Shown one piece after another: positions 17,538 through 24,737 of a stretch of 33,768 nt of DNA. Every line of letters starts with the position of its first letter. The first letter of the stretch is position 1. The stretch is from positions 1-33,768 of the forward strand of contig DAOVIO010000025.1 of NCBI GenBank assembly GCA_030673645.1, written 5' to 3'. The notes beneath the pieces are model-generated. The model was not told where the DNA came from, ran no database searches, and saw only the letters and a program-made list of their open reading frames with translations. This DNA comes from JAGLSB01 sp023135955. GTDB lineage: Bacteria; Bacteroidota; Bacteroidia; Bacteroidales; GCA-2748055. The position numbers were made by a program, and so were the translations under genes.

Positions 17538-19208
17538 TTACATGGTATTGTCATTAATAAATGCACCAAGTTTTAAATATTCTTTATAAATAACGGCATA
17601 CTTTTTAGCTAAATCTTTTTCAGGATAATAACTAGCATCGAATCCTTGCCCCATACCCTTTTGGGCTTCTTCTATTGTATCATAAACACCTCCTACCACA
17701 GCTGCGAACATAGCTGCGCCTAATGCACAAGTTTGTTCTGCTGTAGCTACTTTAATGGGCATATTTATAACATTTGCCAAAGTTTGCATAACGAAAGGTG
17801 ATTTTTTAGCCACACCACCTAAGCCAATTATTTCATGTATTTCAACTCCTTCTTCAGTAAATCGATCCACAATTGCTTTGGAACCAAACGCTGTTGCCTC
17901 AACCAATGCTTTAAAGATTTTGGGTGAATCACTTCCCAGAGTAATTCCTGTTATTGCACCCTTGACTTCCTCGTTTGCATCAGGAGTACGACGGCCATTC
18001 ATCCAATCTAATGCTAATAAAGATGTTTCCTCCAACGGAATTTTCATTGCCTTTTCACTCAGCAATGGAATTATTTGGTCAATTAATTCCTCTTTAAGTT
18101 TAATCTTAGTTTCGCTATTGATTAATGAAGAATTTTCAAGCAGATTTTCAATGGGCCATGCCAGTACATTTTTGAACCATGCGTATACATCTCCGAAAGA
18201 TGATTGGCCTGCTTCAAGACCTATATATCCTGGTATTACCGACCCATCAACCTGACCGCAAATTCCCCTGATTGTCTTATTATTTACTTCTTTTTCCGAA
18301 GCAATTATAATATCGCATGTTGAGGTTCCAATTGATCTTGCAAGGATTCCGGCCTTTATTTCACCACCTACAGCTCCCATATGACAATCAAAAGCGCCTA
18401 CTCCAACTTTCACGTTCTTATTTAAACCAAGTTCCGTTGCCCAGTCCTCAGTCAAGTTTCCAAAAACAACATCGCTTGAATAAGTTTCGCTTTTCATTCT
18501 ACTATGAAATTCTGCCAGACCTGGATGTATTTTTTGCAAAAAATCAGCAGGAGGAAATCCTCCCCATTCTTCTGCCCAAAGTGCTTTATGTCCGGATGCA
18601 CATCGACTTCTTTTTATTTCTTCAGGCTTTCCTATTCCTGTTAGAATTGAAGACATCCAATCGCAATGCTCAATATATGCATAAGCATCTTCTAAGAGTG
18701 CTTTATCCTCATTAAGGACATGTGCGATTTTTGCAAGTGCCCATTCTGAAGAGTAAATGCCTCCAACATATTTTAAGTAGTCATTTTCTTCTTTTTCATT
18801 TAAAGAATTAATCTTGTCTGCTTCTTTTATGGAAGAATGATCTTTCCAAAGAATAAATAATGCATTTGGATTTTCAGAGTATTTATCTGTAAGTGAAAGG
18901 GGAATGCCTTCTTTATTTACCAATATGGGAGTGCTTCCGGTTGTGTCAACAGAAATAGCAACTACATTATCTGCCACTCCGGCCGGACTTTCTTTTAGCA
19001 CATCTTTAATAATGAAAGTCATTACTTCCAGATAATCCTTAGGATGCTGTCTGTATTGTTGTTTGGAGGGATCACAATATTTCCCTTCTAGCCATCTTGG
19101 ATAATGTTTTACACAGCTTGCGATTTCATCACCATTAGATGCATTTACCAATAAAGCCCTGGCGGAATCTGATCCAAAGTCTAATCCAATAACATATTTT
19201 TCATTCAT
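17538..19208 (-). CDS. Ribulokinase-type FGGY carbohydrate kinase (AraB-like)
   Basis: 556 aa, matching the AraB branch of FGGY kinases in length and signatures: YVIGLDFGSDSARALLVNA, CVKHYPRW, YRQHPKDYLEV, VDTTGSTP, GAFDCHMGAVGGEIKAG, RSIGTSTCDI and GLGGVAKKSPFVMQ. It should transfer phosphate from ATP to the terminal hydroxyl of a ketopentose. It is the upstream partner of fucI, not of an L-arabinose isomerase. AraB enzymes accept D-ribulose, so FucI plus this kinase would convert D-arabinose to D-ribulose 5-phosphate. Use as a fuculokinase cannot be excluded, but the sequence resembles AraB more than FucK. A 152-bp gap separates it from the HAD gene upstream. Confidence 0.88.
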   Translation of the reverse strand: MNEKYVIGLDFGSDSARALLVNASNGDEIASCVKHYPRWLEGKYCDPSKQQYRQHPKDYLEVMTFIIKDVLKESPAGVADNVVAISVDTTGSTPILVNKEGIPLSLTDKYSENPNALFILWKDHSSIKEADKINSLNEKEENDYLKYVGGIYSSEWALAKIAHVLNEDKALLEDAYAYIEHCDWMSSILTGIGKPEEIKRSRCASGHKALWAEEWGGFPPADFLQKIHPGLAEFHSRMKSETYSSDVVFGNLTEDWATELGLNKNVKVGVGAFDCHMGAVGGEIKAGILARSIGTSTCDIIIASEKEVNNKTIRGICGQVDGSVIPGYIGLEAGQSSFGDVYAWFKNVLAWPIENLLENSSLINSETKIKLKEELIDQIIPLLSEKAMKIPLEETSLLALDWMNGRRTPDANEEVKGAITGITLGSDSPKIFKALVEATAFGSKAIVDRFTEEGVEIHEIIGLGGVAKKSPFVMQTLANVINMPIKVATAEQTCALGAAMFAAVVGGVYDTIEEAQKGMGQGFDASYYPEKDLAKKYAVIYKEYLKLGAFINDNTM

Positions 19209-19360
19209 TTAAAGGTTATTATATTGTTCGATTTTTCTTGTAATTATTATTTTTTAGTGTTGACGTATATCCGACTATTAAAAATGTAAATTTAATAAAA
19301 TACGTTGTAATCTGTCATCTGGATAAATTCTATTTGAAAATATTTTTTTAGGACACTAAT

Positions 19361-20020
19361 CTACCAATCCAAAACTTCATCATTTGCAGTTGATAAGTTA
19401 TCAGTAATCCAATCGGCTTCTTTCAAATCGTGGGAATCAAAAGTTGTTGTTAAGGCCAGAACCTTTGCTCCGGCTGCTTTTCCTGCAGTTACACCACTAA
19501 TAGCATCTTCAATTACAAGACAATAGGGTGCCGAGGTTCCGACTCTTTTAGCAGCTTCAAGAAAGATATCGGGTGCCGGTTTCTTGTTTTTGATATCAAG
19601 ACCGCTAACAATTGTATTAAATGTTTTTTCAGGGATTCCAATTTCTTTAAGATTGATCTTTACTTTGATTAGATCTGCACTTGAAGCTACAGCAATTTTT
19701 AATTTTTTGTTCAGACATTTCTCGATAAATTCTATAACGCCATCAAGGGGTTTAAGCTTACCATTAACAAGTCCGGCATAAATTTCATAGGTTCTGGCTT
19801 TGTCTTTTTCTACCACAAAAGGAATATTATATTTCTCTGCAACACCTCCCAGATATCTGTTTTCTCCCATACCAGTAAATGGCAGAAAATCATTTGGTAC
19901 TATATTAAATCCCTTTTCTTTAAACATTTCAATTCCTGCCTGACAGATATATTTTTCAGAATCGAGCAATACCCCATCCATATCGAAAAGGACGGCTTTA
20001 AGTTTATTTGTTAATGGCAT
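19361..20020 (-). CDS. HAD superfamily phosphatase (beta-phosphoglucomutase-like)
   Basis: 219 aa HAD subfamily IA protein with a helical C1 cap. Motif I is LFDMDGVLLDSE (nucleophile D13, acid/base D15), motif II ASSA, motif III Lys in IKNKKPAPDIF, and motif IV VIEDAISG. The length and the PAPDIFLEAA and EDAISGV segments match sugar-phosphate phosphatases and beta-phosphoglucomutases. It points the same way as the kinase and fucI genes and may belong to the same sugar module, for example as a housekeeping sugar-phosphate phosphatase. Substrate not predictable. The ATG at 20020 lies 161 bp from the divergent transporter gene. Confidence 0.88.
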   Translation of the reverse strand: MPLTNKLKAVLFDMDGVLLDSEKYICQAGIEMFKEKGFNIVPNDFLPFTGMGENRYLGGVAEKYNIPFVVEKDKARTYEIYAGLVNGKLKPLDGVIEFIEKCLNKKLKIAVASSADLIKVKINLKEIGIPEKTFNTIVSGLDIKNKKPAPDIFLEAAKRVGTSAPYCLVIEDAISGVTAGKAAGAKVLALTTTFDSHDLKEADWITDNLSTANDEVLDW

Positions 20021-20181
20021 ATTTTGAACTTGTGATTTTATTGAATCAATTATTTCGCAAATAAGAACCTTATAAAATTATCAATATTTTGTTTATTTGA
20101 CAAGCTACAAATTCACAGTCCTATCATGTTTTTTGATCTTTAGTCAATTTTTTTTAAATAGATTTTTCCTATATTCACAAC

Positions 20182-21570
20182 ATGCAAAAGAATCTTAGAA
20201 AAGCTCCTGCAGGTTTGGCAGTATTGATGCTGGTAGGCCCTGCTCTTGTTTGGAGTTCAGAATACATTGGATCAGGTGAGGTTATACTAGCAACCCGAAC
20301 AGGAGCAATTCTTGGGATACCGGTTCTTTGGGCAGTAATGACAGGTGTGTTCCTTAAATTCTGGATTGGGATGAGTGGTGCTCGTTATACTGTTGCAACG
20401 GGTGAAGGTATGATAGATATGATTGCCCGAGTTCCTGGACCAAAAAACTGGGGTGTGTGGATAATCTTGGTAGCACAGTTTATTACTGCAGCAATAGCGA
20501 TTGGATCATTAGCATCGGCAGCTGGGATATTTATGGCGGAATTATTTAATATCAGCAGGGTAGCCGGGGGATGGATAATTGTTTTTTTGGCTGTTTTAAT
20601 TTCCTGGAAGGGAGAGTTCAGGATATTGAAGATTGTGATGAGTATTCTTGTATTTATTGTGATTCTGGGAGTTTCAAGTGTTGCTGTTAAGGTCTTCCCT
20701 TCTTTTGGAGAACTTTTACGTGGTTTTTTTCCCACTGTTCCAAATGTACCTTCATGGGCTCTGGAGCAAGGTGTTTCACCCAATCCATGGGGAGAAATAT
20801 TACCTCTGATTGGATGGGGGGCCGGAGGGTTTGCCAGTCAGGTTTGGTATTCATATTGGGTACTGGGAGCTGGATACGGAATGGCGGTCAAAGATAATTA
20901 TGGTAAAAAAGCAAATGAAGAAGAATTAAAAAGTCTTAATATAGAAGATGCGAAAACTATTAAATCATGGTTTCGTGTAGTATATGTTGATGCGAGTGTA
21001 GGTATGATAATAGGTGTTTTTGCTACAACATTTTTTCTAATTGCAGGTGCTGGTATCCTGGGAAATATGCAGATTGCGCCAGATAGTGAAACTCTGGCAT
21101 CAGAACTTTCACAAATATTCAGGTCGGAATGGGGGAATATTGGAGCTACTTTATTTATAGCAGGAGGACTTGCTGCACTTATTTCAACTTTAATAGGACA
21201 GCTCTCAGGTTGGCCTAGATTGCTTGCTGATGCCTTCCGAATTTGTATCCCGGCTTTTGCTAAATTTAAATGGAAAACGCAATATCATATTTTCCTTATA
21301 TTCTTTTTCATTAGTAATATGATTATTGTTTATTCTCTTGGCTATAAACCTGTAGTCTTGGTGAAATTGGGTGCTATTCTGGACGGATTATTGCTAACTC
21401 CACTACAGGCATTATGGGTATTTGCCGGATTATATATTGTTCAACCAAAATTGTTCGCAAAGGAGGTTGCTAATTTACTTAAGCCCAGATGGTATATTGC
21501 TGCAGGACTTTTCATTGCTTTTATTGTTTTTACTTATTTTTGTATTTATCAAATCCCTAAGATCTTTTAA
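20182..21570 (+). CDS. Nramp-related membrane transporter lacking the canonical metal motifs
   Basis: 462 aa, about 11 hydrophobic helices, LeuT-like Nramp/SLC11 fold. The first helix, GPALVWSSEYIGSGEVILAT, aligns with the Nramp segment GP-x7-YIDPGN, but the metal-binding DPGN is replaced by G30-S31-G32-E33. In the sixth helix the expected MPH is replaced by F217-A218-S219. Canonical Mn/Fe transport is therefore doubtful. Many Bacteroidota and Planctomycetes proteins annotated Nramp belong to such divergent groups. The gene is followed after 2 bp by an AEC permease, suggesting one operon. The transported substrate is unknown. Confidence 0.82.
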   Translation: MQKNLRKAPAGLAVLMLVGPALVWSSEYIGSGEVILATRTGAILGIPVLWAVMTGVFLKFWIGMSGARYTVATGEGMIDMIARVPGPKNWGVWIILVAQFITAAIAIGSLASAAGIFMAELFNISRVAGGWIIVFLAVLISWKGEFRILKIVMSILVFIVILGVSSVAVKVFPSFGELLRGFFPTVPNVPSWALEQGVSPNPWGEILPLIGWGAGGFASQVWYSYWVLGAGYGMAVKDNYGKKANEEELKSLNIEDAKTIKSWFRVVYVDASVGMIIGVFATTFFLIAGAGILGNMQIAPDSETLASELSQIFRSEWGNIGATLFIAGGLAALISTLIGQLSGWPRLLADAFRICIPAFAKFKWKTQYHIFLIFFFISNMIIVYSLGYKPVVLVKLGAILDGLLLTPLQALWVFAGLYIVQPKLFAKEVANLLKPRWYIAAGLFIAFIVFTYFCIYQIPKIF

Positions 21571-21572
21571 TT

Positions 21573-22526
21573 ATGGCAGGGATCTTCGGTCAGACTTTTT
21601 TATCTATTTCCGAGGGCCTTATGGTCGTTATTATCATTGCTGGACTGGCTGGTTATTTGAGTTATAAGAAAATAATAGATCAAAAAACAATCGATGGCCT
21701 TTCAAGACTTGTAGTAAAAATATTCCTGCCGTTTCTGATTTTTTATTCTATAACAACAGAATTTGATCCAGACAAACAGACATATTGGTGGATAATACCA
21801 CTAGCCGCAATTGCGATCCCATCAATTGGACTTCTTATCTCTACTATATTATTTTGGGGTTCAGTTAAAAAGAAGATGCATCTTTTTCCCCTTTCAAGTA
21901 TGCAGAATGCTGCCTATTTAATTCTTCCTATTGGTGAAGTTGTATATAAAGATCAATTTGATGAGTTTTCACTTATTTGCTTTCTTGTAGTGCTTGGATT
22001 AAGTCCTTTTATGTGGACAGTAGGAAAATTAATGCTTACCGAGGATAAAGAATCAGATTCCGGTTTTAAAAGAATACTTACTCCACCCTTTATTGCAAGT
22101 GTTCTATCTATTCTTATAGTTTTACTAGGATTAAATAATTTTATCCCATCTTTTGTTTTTGATACTACAGAATTAATTGGAAAAGCTACTGTACCACTAG
22201 CTACCTTTATCCTTGGAGCCACCATTGCAGTTTCGCTCGGATCTATCCCTCGCTTTATTGATTCATTTAGAATTTTGTCAGTGAAGTTTATATTTCTGCC
22301 TATAATAACAATTATTATTTTGAAGTTAACTCATACAGCCGATTCATTTCCTTTATTAGCAGATGTTTTGGTAATTCAGAGTGCTTCAGCACCTGCAACT
22401 GCTCATATTCTTCAAATACGTACATATGGTGGTGACCTGAAAAGTACAGGAGGGATAATTTTTCTGAGTTATATTGTTTGTTTGTTCGCTATTCCTGCTT
22501 GGCTGGCTGTTTGGAAGATACTGTAA
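21573..22526 (+). CDS. AEC family permease
   Basis: 317 aa with about ten transmembrane helices and the auxin efflux carrier / PIN-like fold. Typical features are the N-terminal GLAGYLSYKKIIDQKTIDGLSRLVVKIFLPFLIF pattern (split here by function: cytosolic loop then helix with LPFLIF) and the late helix SASAPATAHILQIR with its conserved prolines and polar residues. Family members export or import small organic anions. It begins 2 bp after the Nramp-like gene, so the two are probably co-translated. The pairing of two secondary carriers is unusual, and the cargo is not predictable from sequence. Confidence 0.87.
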   Translation: MAGIFGQTFLSISEGLMVVIIIAGLAGYLSYKKIIDQKTIDGLSRLVVKIFLPFLIFYSITTEFDPDKQTYWWIIPLAAIAIPSIGLLISTILFWGSVKKKMHLFPLSSMQNAAYLILPIGEVVYKDQFDEFSLICFLVVLGLSPFMWTVGKLMLTEDKESDSGFKRILTPPFIASVLSILIVLLGLNNFIPSFVFDTTELIGKATVPLATFILGATIAVSLGSIPRFIDSFRILSVKFIFLPIITIIILKLTHTADSFPLLADVLVIQSASAPATAHILQIRTYGGDLKSTGGIIFLSYIVCLFAIPAWLAVWKIL

Positions 22527-22554
22527 AATAGGAAGGACATAAAAATATCATAAG

Positions 22555-22585
22555 TTGCAAATAAGTAGCTAAATTGATATTTTTG
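22555..22585 (+). promoter_or_regulatory. Bacteroidota-type promoter of the mntA-hepT pair
   Basis: TTG at 22555-22557 and TATTTTTG at 22578-22585 are separated by exactly 20 bp, a full match to the TTG-N20-TAnnTTTG arrangement. The ATG of mntA is at 22600, so the leader would be very short (under 10 nt). Confidence 0.6.
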
Positions 22586-22599
22586 AAATAAAAATCAGA

Positions 22600-22902
22600 A
22601 TGCACCGGATTATAAATGACAATATCGTTGAAATTAGGGCTTTATGTGTAAATCATAATGTGAAGTCTTTATTTGCATTTGGTTCTGTGTGTACCGACAG
22701 GTTCGATAATTCAAGTGACATTGATTTATTAATCTCATTCAAAGCTATGGATTTTGGAGATTATGCGGATAATTATTTTTTAATTGCAGATAAGTTTGAG
22801 GAAGTATTTAAAAGACCAGTTGATCTGATAACTGATAAGTCCTTATCAAATCCTTTCTTTATTGATTCTGTTAATCAGACTAAGACACTTATTTATGGTT
22901 AA
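22600..22902 (+). CDS. mntA: MntA-type nucleotidyltransferase (antitoxin of a HEPN/MNT pair)
   Basis: 100 aa minimal nucleotidyltransferase. The catalytic motif is perfect: G28-S29, ten residues, then D40-x-D42 (FAFGSV to SSDIDLLI), with the third acidic residue probably D75 in RPVDLITD. In characterised MntA/HepT systems the antitoxin neutralises the HEPN RNase by adding AMP units to a tyrosine next to its active site. Its 3' end overlaps the HEPN gene by 8 bp in the order antitoxin-toxin. It has its own strong promoter and is independent of the transporters upstream. Confidence 0.9.
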   Translation: MHRIINDNIVEIRALCVNHNVKSLFAFGSVCTDRFDNSSDIDLLISFKAMDFGDYADNYFLIADKFEEVFKRPVDLITDKSLSNPFFIDSVNQTKTLIYG

Positions 22903-23230
22903 TGAAATAAGTAAATACCTGTTCGATATAAATGAATCACTGGATTCTATCGAGATTTATCTCGGTGAGAAACGTGATTTTAATACCTACATGGGAAATA
23001 AAATGATGAGACGTGCGGTTGAGAGGGAATTTGAAATTATAGGGGAAGCAATGAATAATTTAGATAAAATAGATCCTGAAATTGATATTTCAAGCAAAAA
23101 ACAAATTATAAGTATGAGAAACCGGGTGATACATGGTTATGATAAGATTGATGATGATATTATCTGGGGTACAATAGTAAGACACTTGCCAATTCTTAAA
23201 AAGGAAATAAGTTTGCTACTTAAATCTTGA
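22895..23230 (+). CDS. hepT: HepT-like HEPN domain RNase toxin (DUF86)
   Basis: 111 aa from the ATG at 22895, which overlaps the mntA stop (ATGGTTAA); the longer frame starting TTG at 22862 is rejected. Four-helix HEPN domain with the RX4HXY active site R75-N-R-V-I-H80-G-Y82. The Tyr is the residue modified by MntA in studied systems. EFEIIGEAMNNL is the usual preceding helix. All catalytic residues are intact, so it should be a functional RNase toxin. It ends 9 bp before a perfect palindrome that separates it from the convergent qmoC gene. Confidence 0.92.
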   Translation: MVNEISKYLFDINESLDSIEIYLGEKRDFNTYMGNKMMRRAVEREFEIIGEAMNNLDKIDPEIDISSKKQIISMRNRVIHGYDKIDDDIIWGTIVRHLPILKKEISLLLKS

Positions 23231-23239
23231 ATTCTTTAA

Positions 23240-23261
23240 GACTTAAGGAATTCCTTAAGTC
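23240..23261. terminator. Perfect 22-bp palindrome, likely bidirectional terminator
   Basis: GACTTAAGGAA is followed directly by its exact reverse complement, and then by AATAATTTTTATTTT on the plus strand. It lies between the convergent stop codons of hepT and qmoC. A hairpin with a 4-nt AATT loop followed by T-rich sequence would stop plus-strand transcription; on the other strand a weaker T-run follows. Confidence 0.6.
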
Positions 23262-23269
23262 AATAATTT

Positions 23270-24364
23270 TTATTTTCTTCCTATCATTTTTGCAAAAACC
23301 ATTGCTGTAGTACGATAAAGTATATGTCCGAACTTAATATAAGGAAGATAAATTATCAAAAACCACACAGTACATAGGTGTAGAAAATAAATATGATAAG
23401 CTATTTGCCAGTCCAGGAATCGCCCCATTTCTACTAATACACCGGAAATAGTTAAGATCAGCATTGAAATAAGAAAAAGCCAGTCGGAATAACTGCTGTT
23501 TCCGAATTTTTCATTGTCCCGCAGACGATTAAAAATCATAATTACTAATCCAATGATAAGCATCAATGAAGCCACATTTCCCACAATCTTAACAGGATCA
23601 GAGAAACTCAGTGGATAGATGTCCATCATAACTGCATAAATTGCGTAGATAGTCATCAAAAAAATAAGTACGAACCCATAAAACACCAATAAATGTGAAA
23701 TCTTTCGCGGTTTTTGTGCTTCACAACTGCCAAAATTTCGATGTGTTATCAGTTCACCAATGACTCCAAAGAATGAGGCAATAAATCCCTTTTCGATTGT
23801 CTCATCCGGAAATTTTGCTCTCATATCCTTCCAAAATTTTGCATGGCCTCCCAATGTTAATCCAATAATTAATAAAGTTAAAGTTGCGAAGGAAGAATTT
23901 AACCAGGAATGAGGAAAGAATTTGGAGTAATTTACAGATCCCTCAGGAATATGGAAGGTGCCTGCAATCAAAAGAATAGTAGTAATAAAAATCACTGGAA
24001 TTAAAATGGCTATGGGAAGTCCTTTTGCACTACTCAAAAGTTTACCCAGGAATTTTGGGCGTGCATAATGACTATAACTGATATGTCTTACTGCCGATAA
24101 TACATCTGCTGGTTTTACATCACGCGGACAATAGGTACTGCAATCTCCACATTGGTGACAAAGCCACACGTCCGGATTCCCGATAAGCTGCTCCTTCATT
24201 CCCCATCCTGCCCATATCATTTCTTTTCTTGGAAAAGGCCTGTCATCAGGTGCCAGAGAGCAGACAACTGAGCAAGTTCCACATTGAATACACTCGTTCA
24301 GTGGAGCTTTACTGATTTTCCGGAGGTTGGATTTGAATTGTATGTCGGGGGTAGCTTGGATCAT
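23270..24364 (-). CDS. qmoC: QmoC: membrane subunit of the quinone-interacting oxidoreductase
   Basis: 364 aa. The N-terminal HdrC-like ferredoxin domain has two [4Fe-4S] sets: C25, C28, C31, C35 (ECIQCGTCSVVC) and C69, C72, C75, C79 (LCHQCGDCSTYCP). It is followed by an HdrE/NarI-like membrane part from about residue 110 with six helices and several intramembrane histidines that can bind b hemes. This fusion is diagnostic of QmoC, which exchanges electrons between menaquinol and QmoAB. It is the last gene of the apr-qmo operon, but is set 373 bp from qmoB by a repeat-rich insert that ends right at its ATG. RKEMIWAGWGMKEQL matches the family well, so the start is secure. Confidence 0.93.
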   Translation of the reverse strand: MIQATPDIQFKSNLRKISKAPLNECIQCGTCSVVCSLAPDDRPFPRKEMIWAGWGMKEQLIGNPDVWLCHQCGDCSTYCPRDVKPADVLSAVRHISYSHYARPKFLGKLLSSAKGLPIAILIPVIFITTILLIAGTFHIPEGSVNYSKFFPHSWLNSSFATLTLLIIGLTLGGHAKFWKDMRAKFPDETIEKGFIASFFGVIGELITHRNFGSCEAQKPRKISHLLVFYGFVLIFLMTIYAIYAVMMDIYPLSFSDPVKIVGNVASLMLIIGLVIMIFNRLRDNEKFGNSSYSDWLFLISMLILTISGVLVEMGRFLDWQIAYHIYFLHLCTVWFLIIYLPYIKFGHILYRTTAMVFAKMIGRK

Positions 24365-24737
24365 GGTGTGCTGGTGTGCTTCCCGATAGCTATCGGGAGT
24401 GCTGGTGTGCTGGTGTGGTGGTTACGTGTGAAACTAAATGATTTGAGTTTTTCTTTTGAAGGGAAAATCTTTTCCTCCCCTGGGGGGAGGTTAGGAGGGG
24501 GTCGAGTGTTCTGATTTAGTATTATTTTAATATTGCTGACCATATTTAATTATTTAGTATTCCTATATTTCTCTCCTTCAACTTCATTATTCTCAATAAT
24601 TTATTCTCATTCTTCTTTCTTCCACCAGTACATCGCCGCCCTAAGATCCCGAGAGAATACTCGGGACTAGTTCAACTAACATCTTTCGGTTCGTAAACTC
24701 CCGAAAGCTGAGTTTCACTTAGCACTATCACACCACC
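24365..24737. repeat. Repeat and hairpin cluster between qmoB and qmoC
   Basis: This 373-bp stretch has no credible gene but four structured elements. On the qmoC side is an 18-bp perfect palindrome (24381-24398, TCCCGATAGCTATCGGGA) framed by GTGCTGGTGTGC repeats. Next are a CCTCCCC/GGGGAGG stem with a 3-nt loop (24474-24490), a TCCCGAG/CTCGGGA stem with a 6-nt loop (24647-24666) and a CTTTCGG/CCGAAAG stem (24683-24707). These are the kind of dispersed elements seen between genes of Bacteroidota. Position inside an operon makes polarity effects on qmoC likely. Confidence 0.7.
24381..24398. repeat. 18-bp perfect palindrome 17 bp before the qmoC start
   Basis: TCCCGATAGCTATCGGGA reads the same on both strands. 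It is flanked on both sides by GTGCTGGTGTGC-like simple sequence. In the qmoC mRNA it would form a hairpin directly upstream of the start codon and could influence translation. Confidence 0.7.

Noticed and set aside
17755..18255. 166-codon plus-strand frame opposite the AraB-like kinase
   Set aside because: Antisense shadow of a strongly conserved kinase; no family resemblance.
24361..24543. Minus-strand open frame with RPPPNLPPGEE and HHTSTPALP-like residues upstream of qmoC
   Set aside because: It is the translation of simple repeats and hairpins between qmoB and qmoC, with a composition unlike a protein; treated as non-coding repeat.
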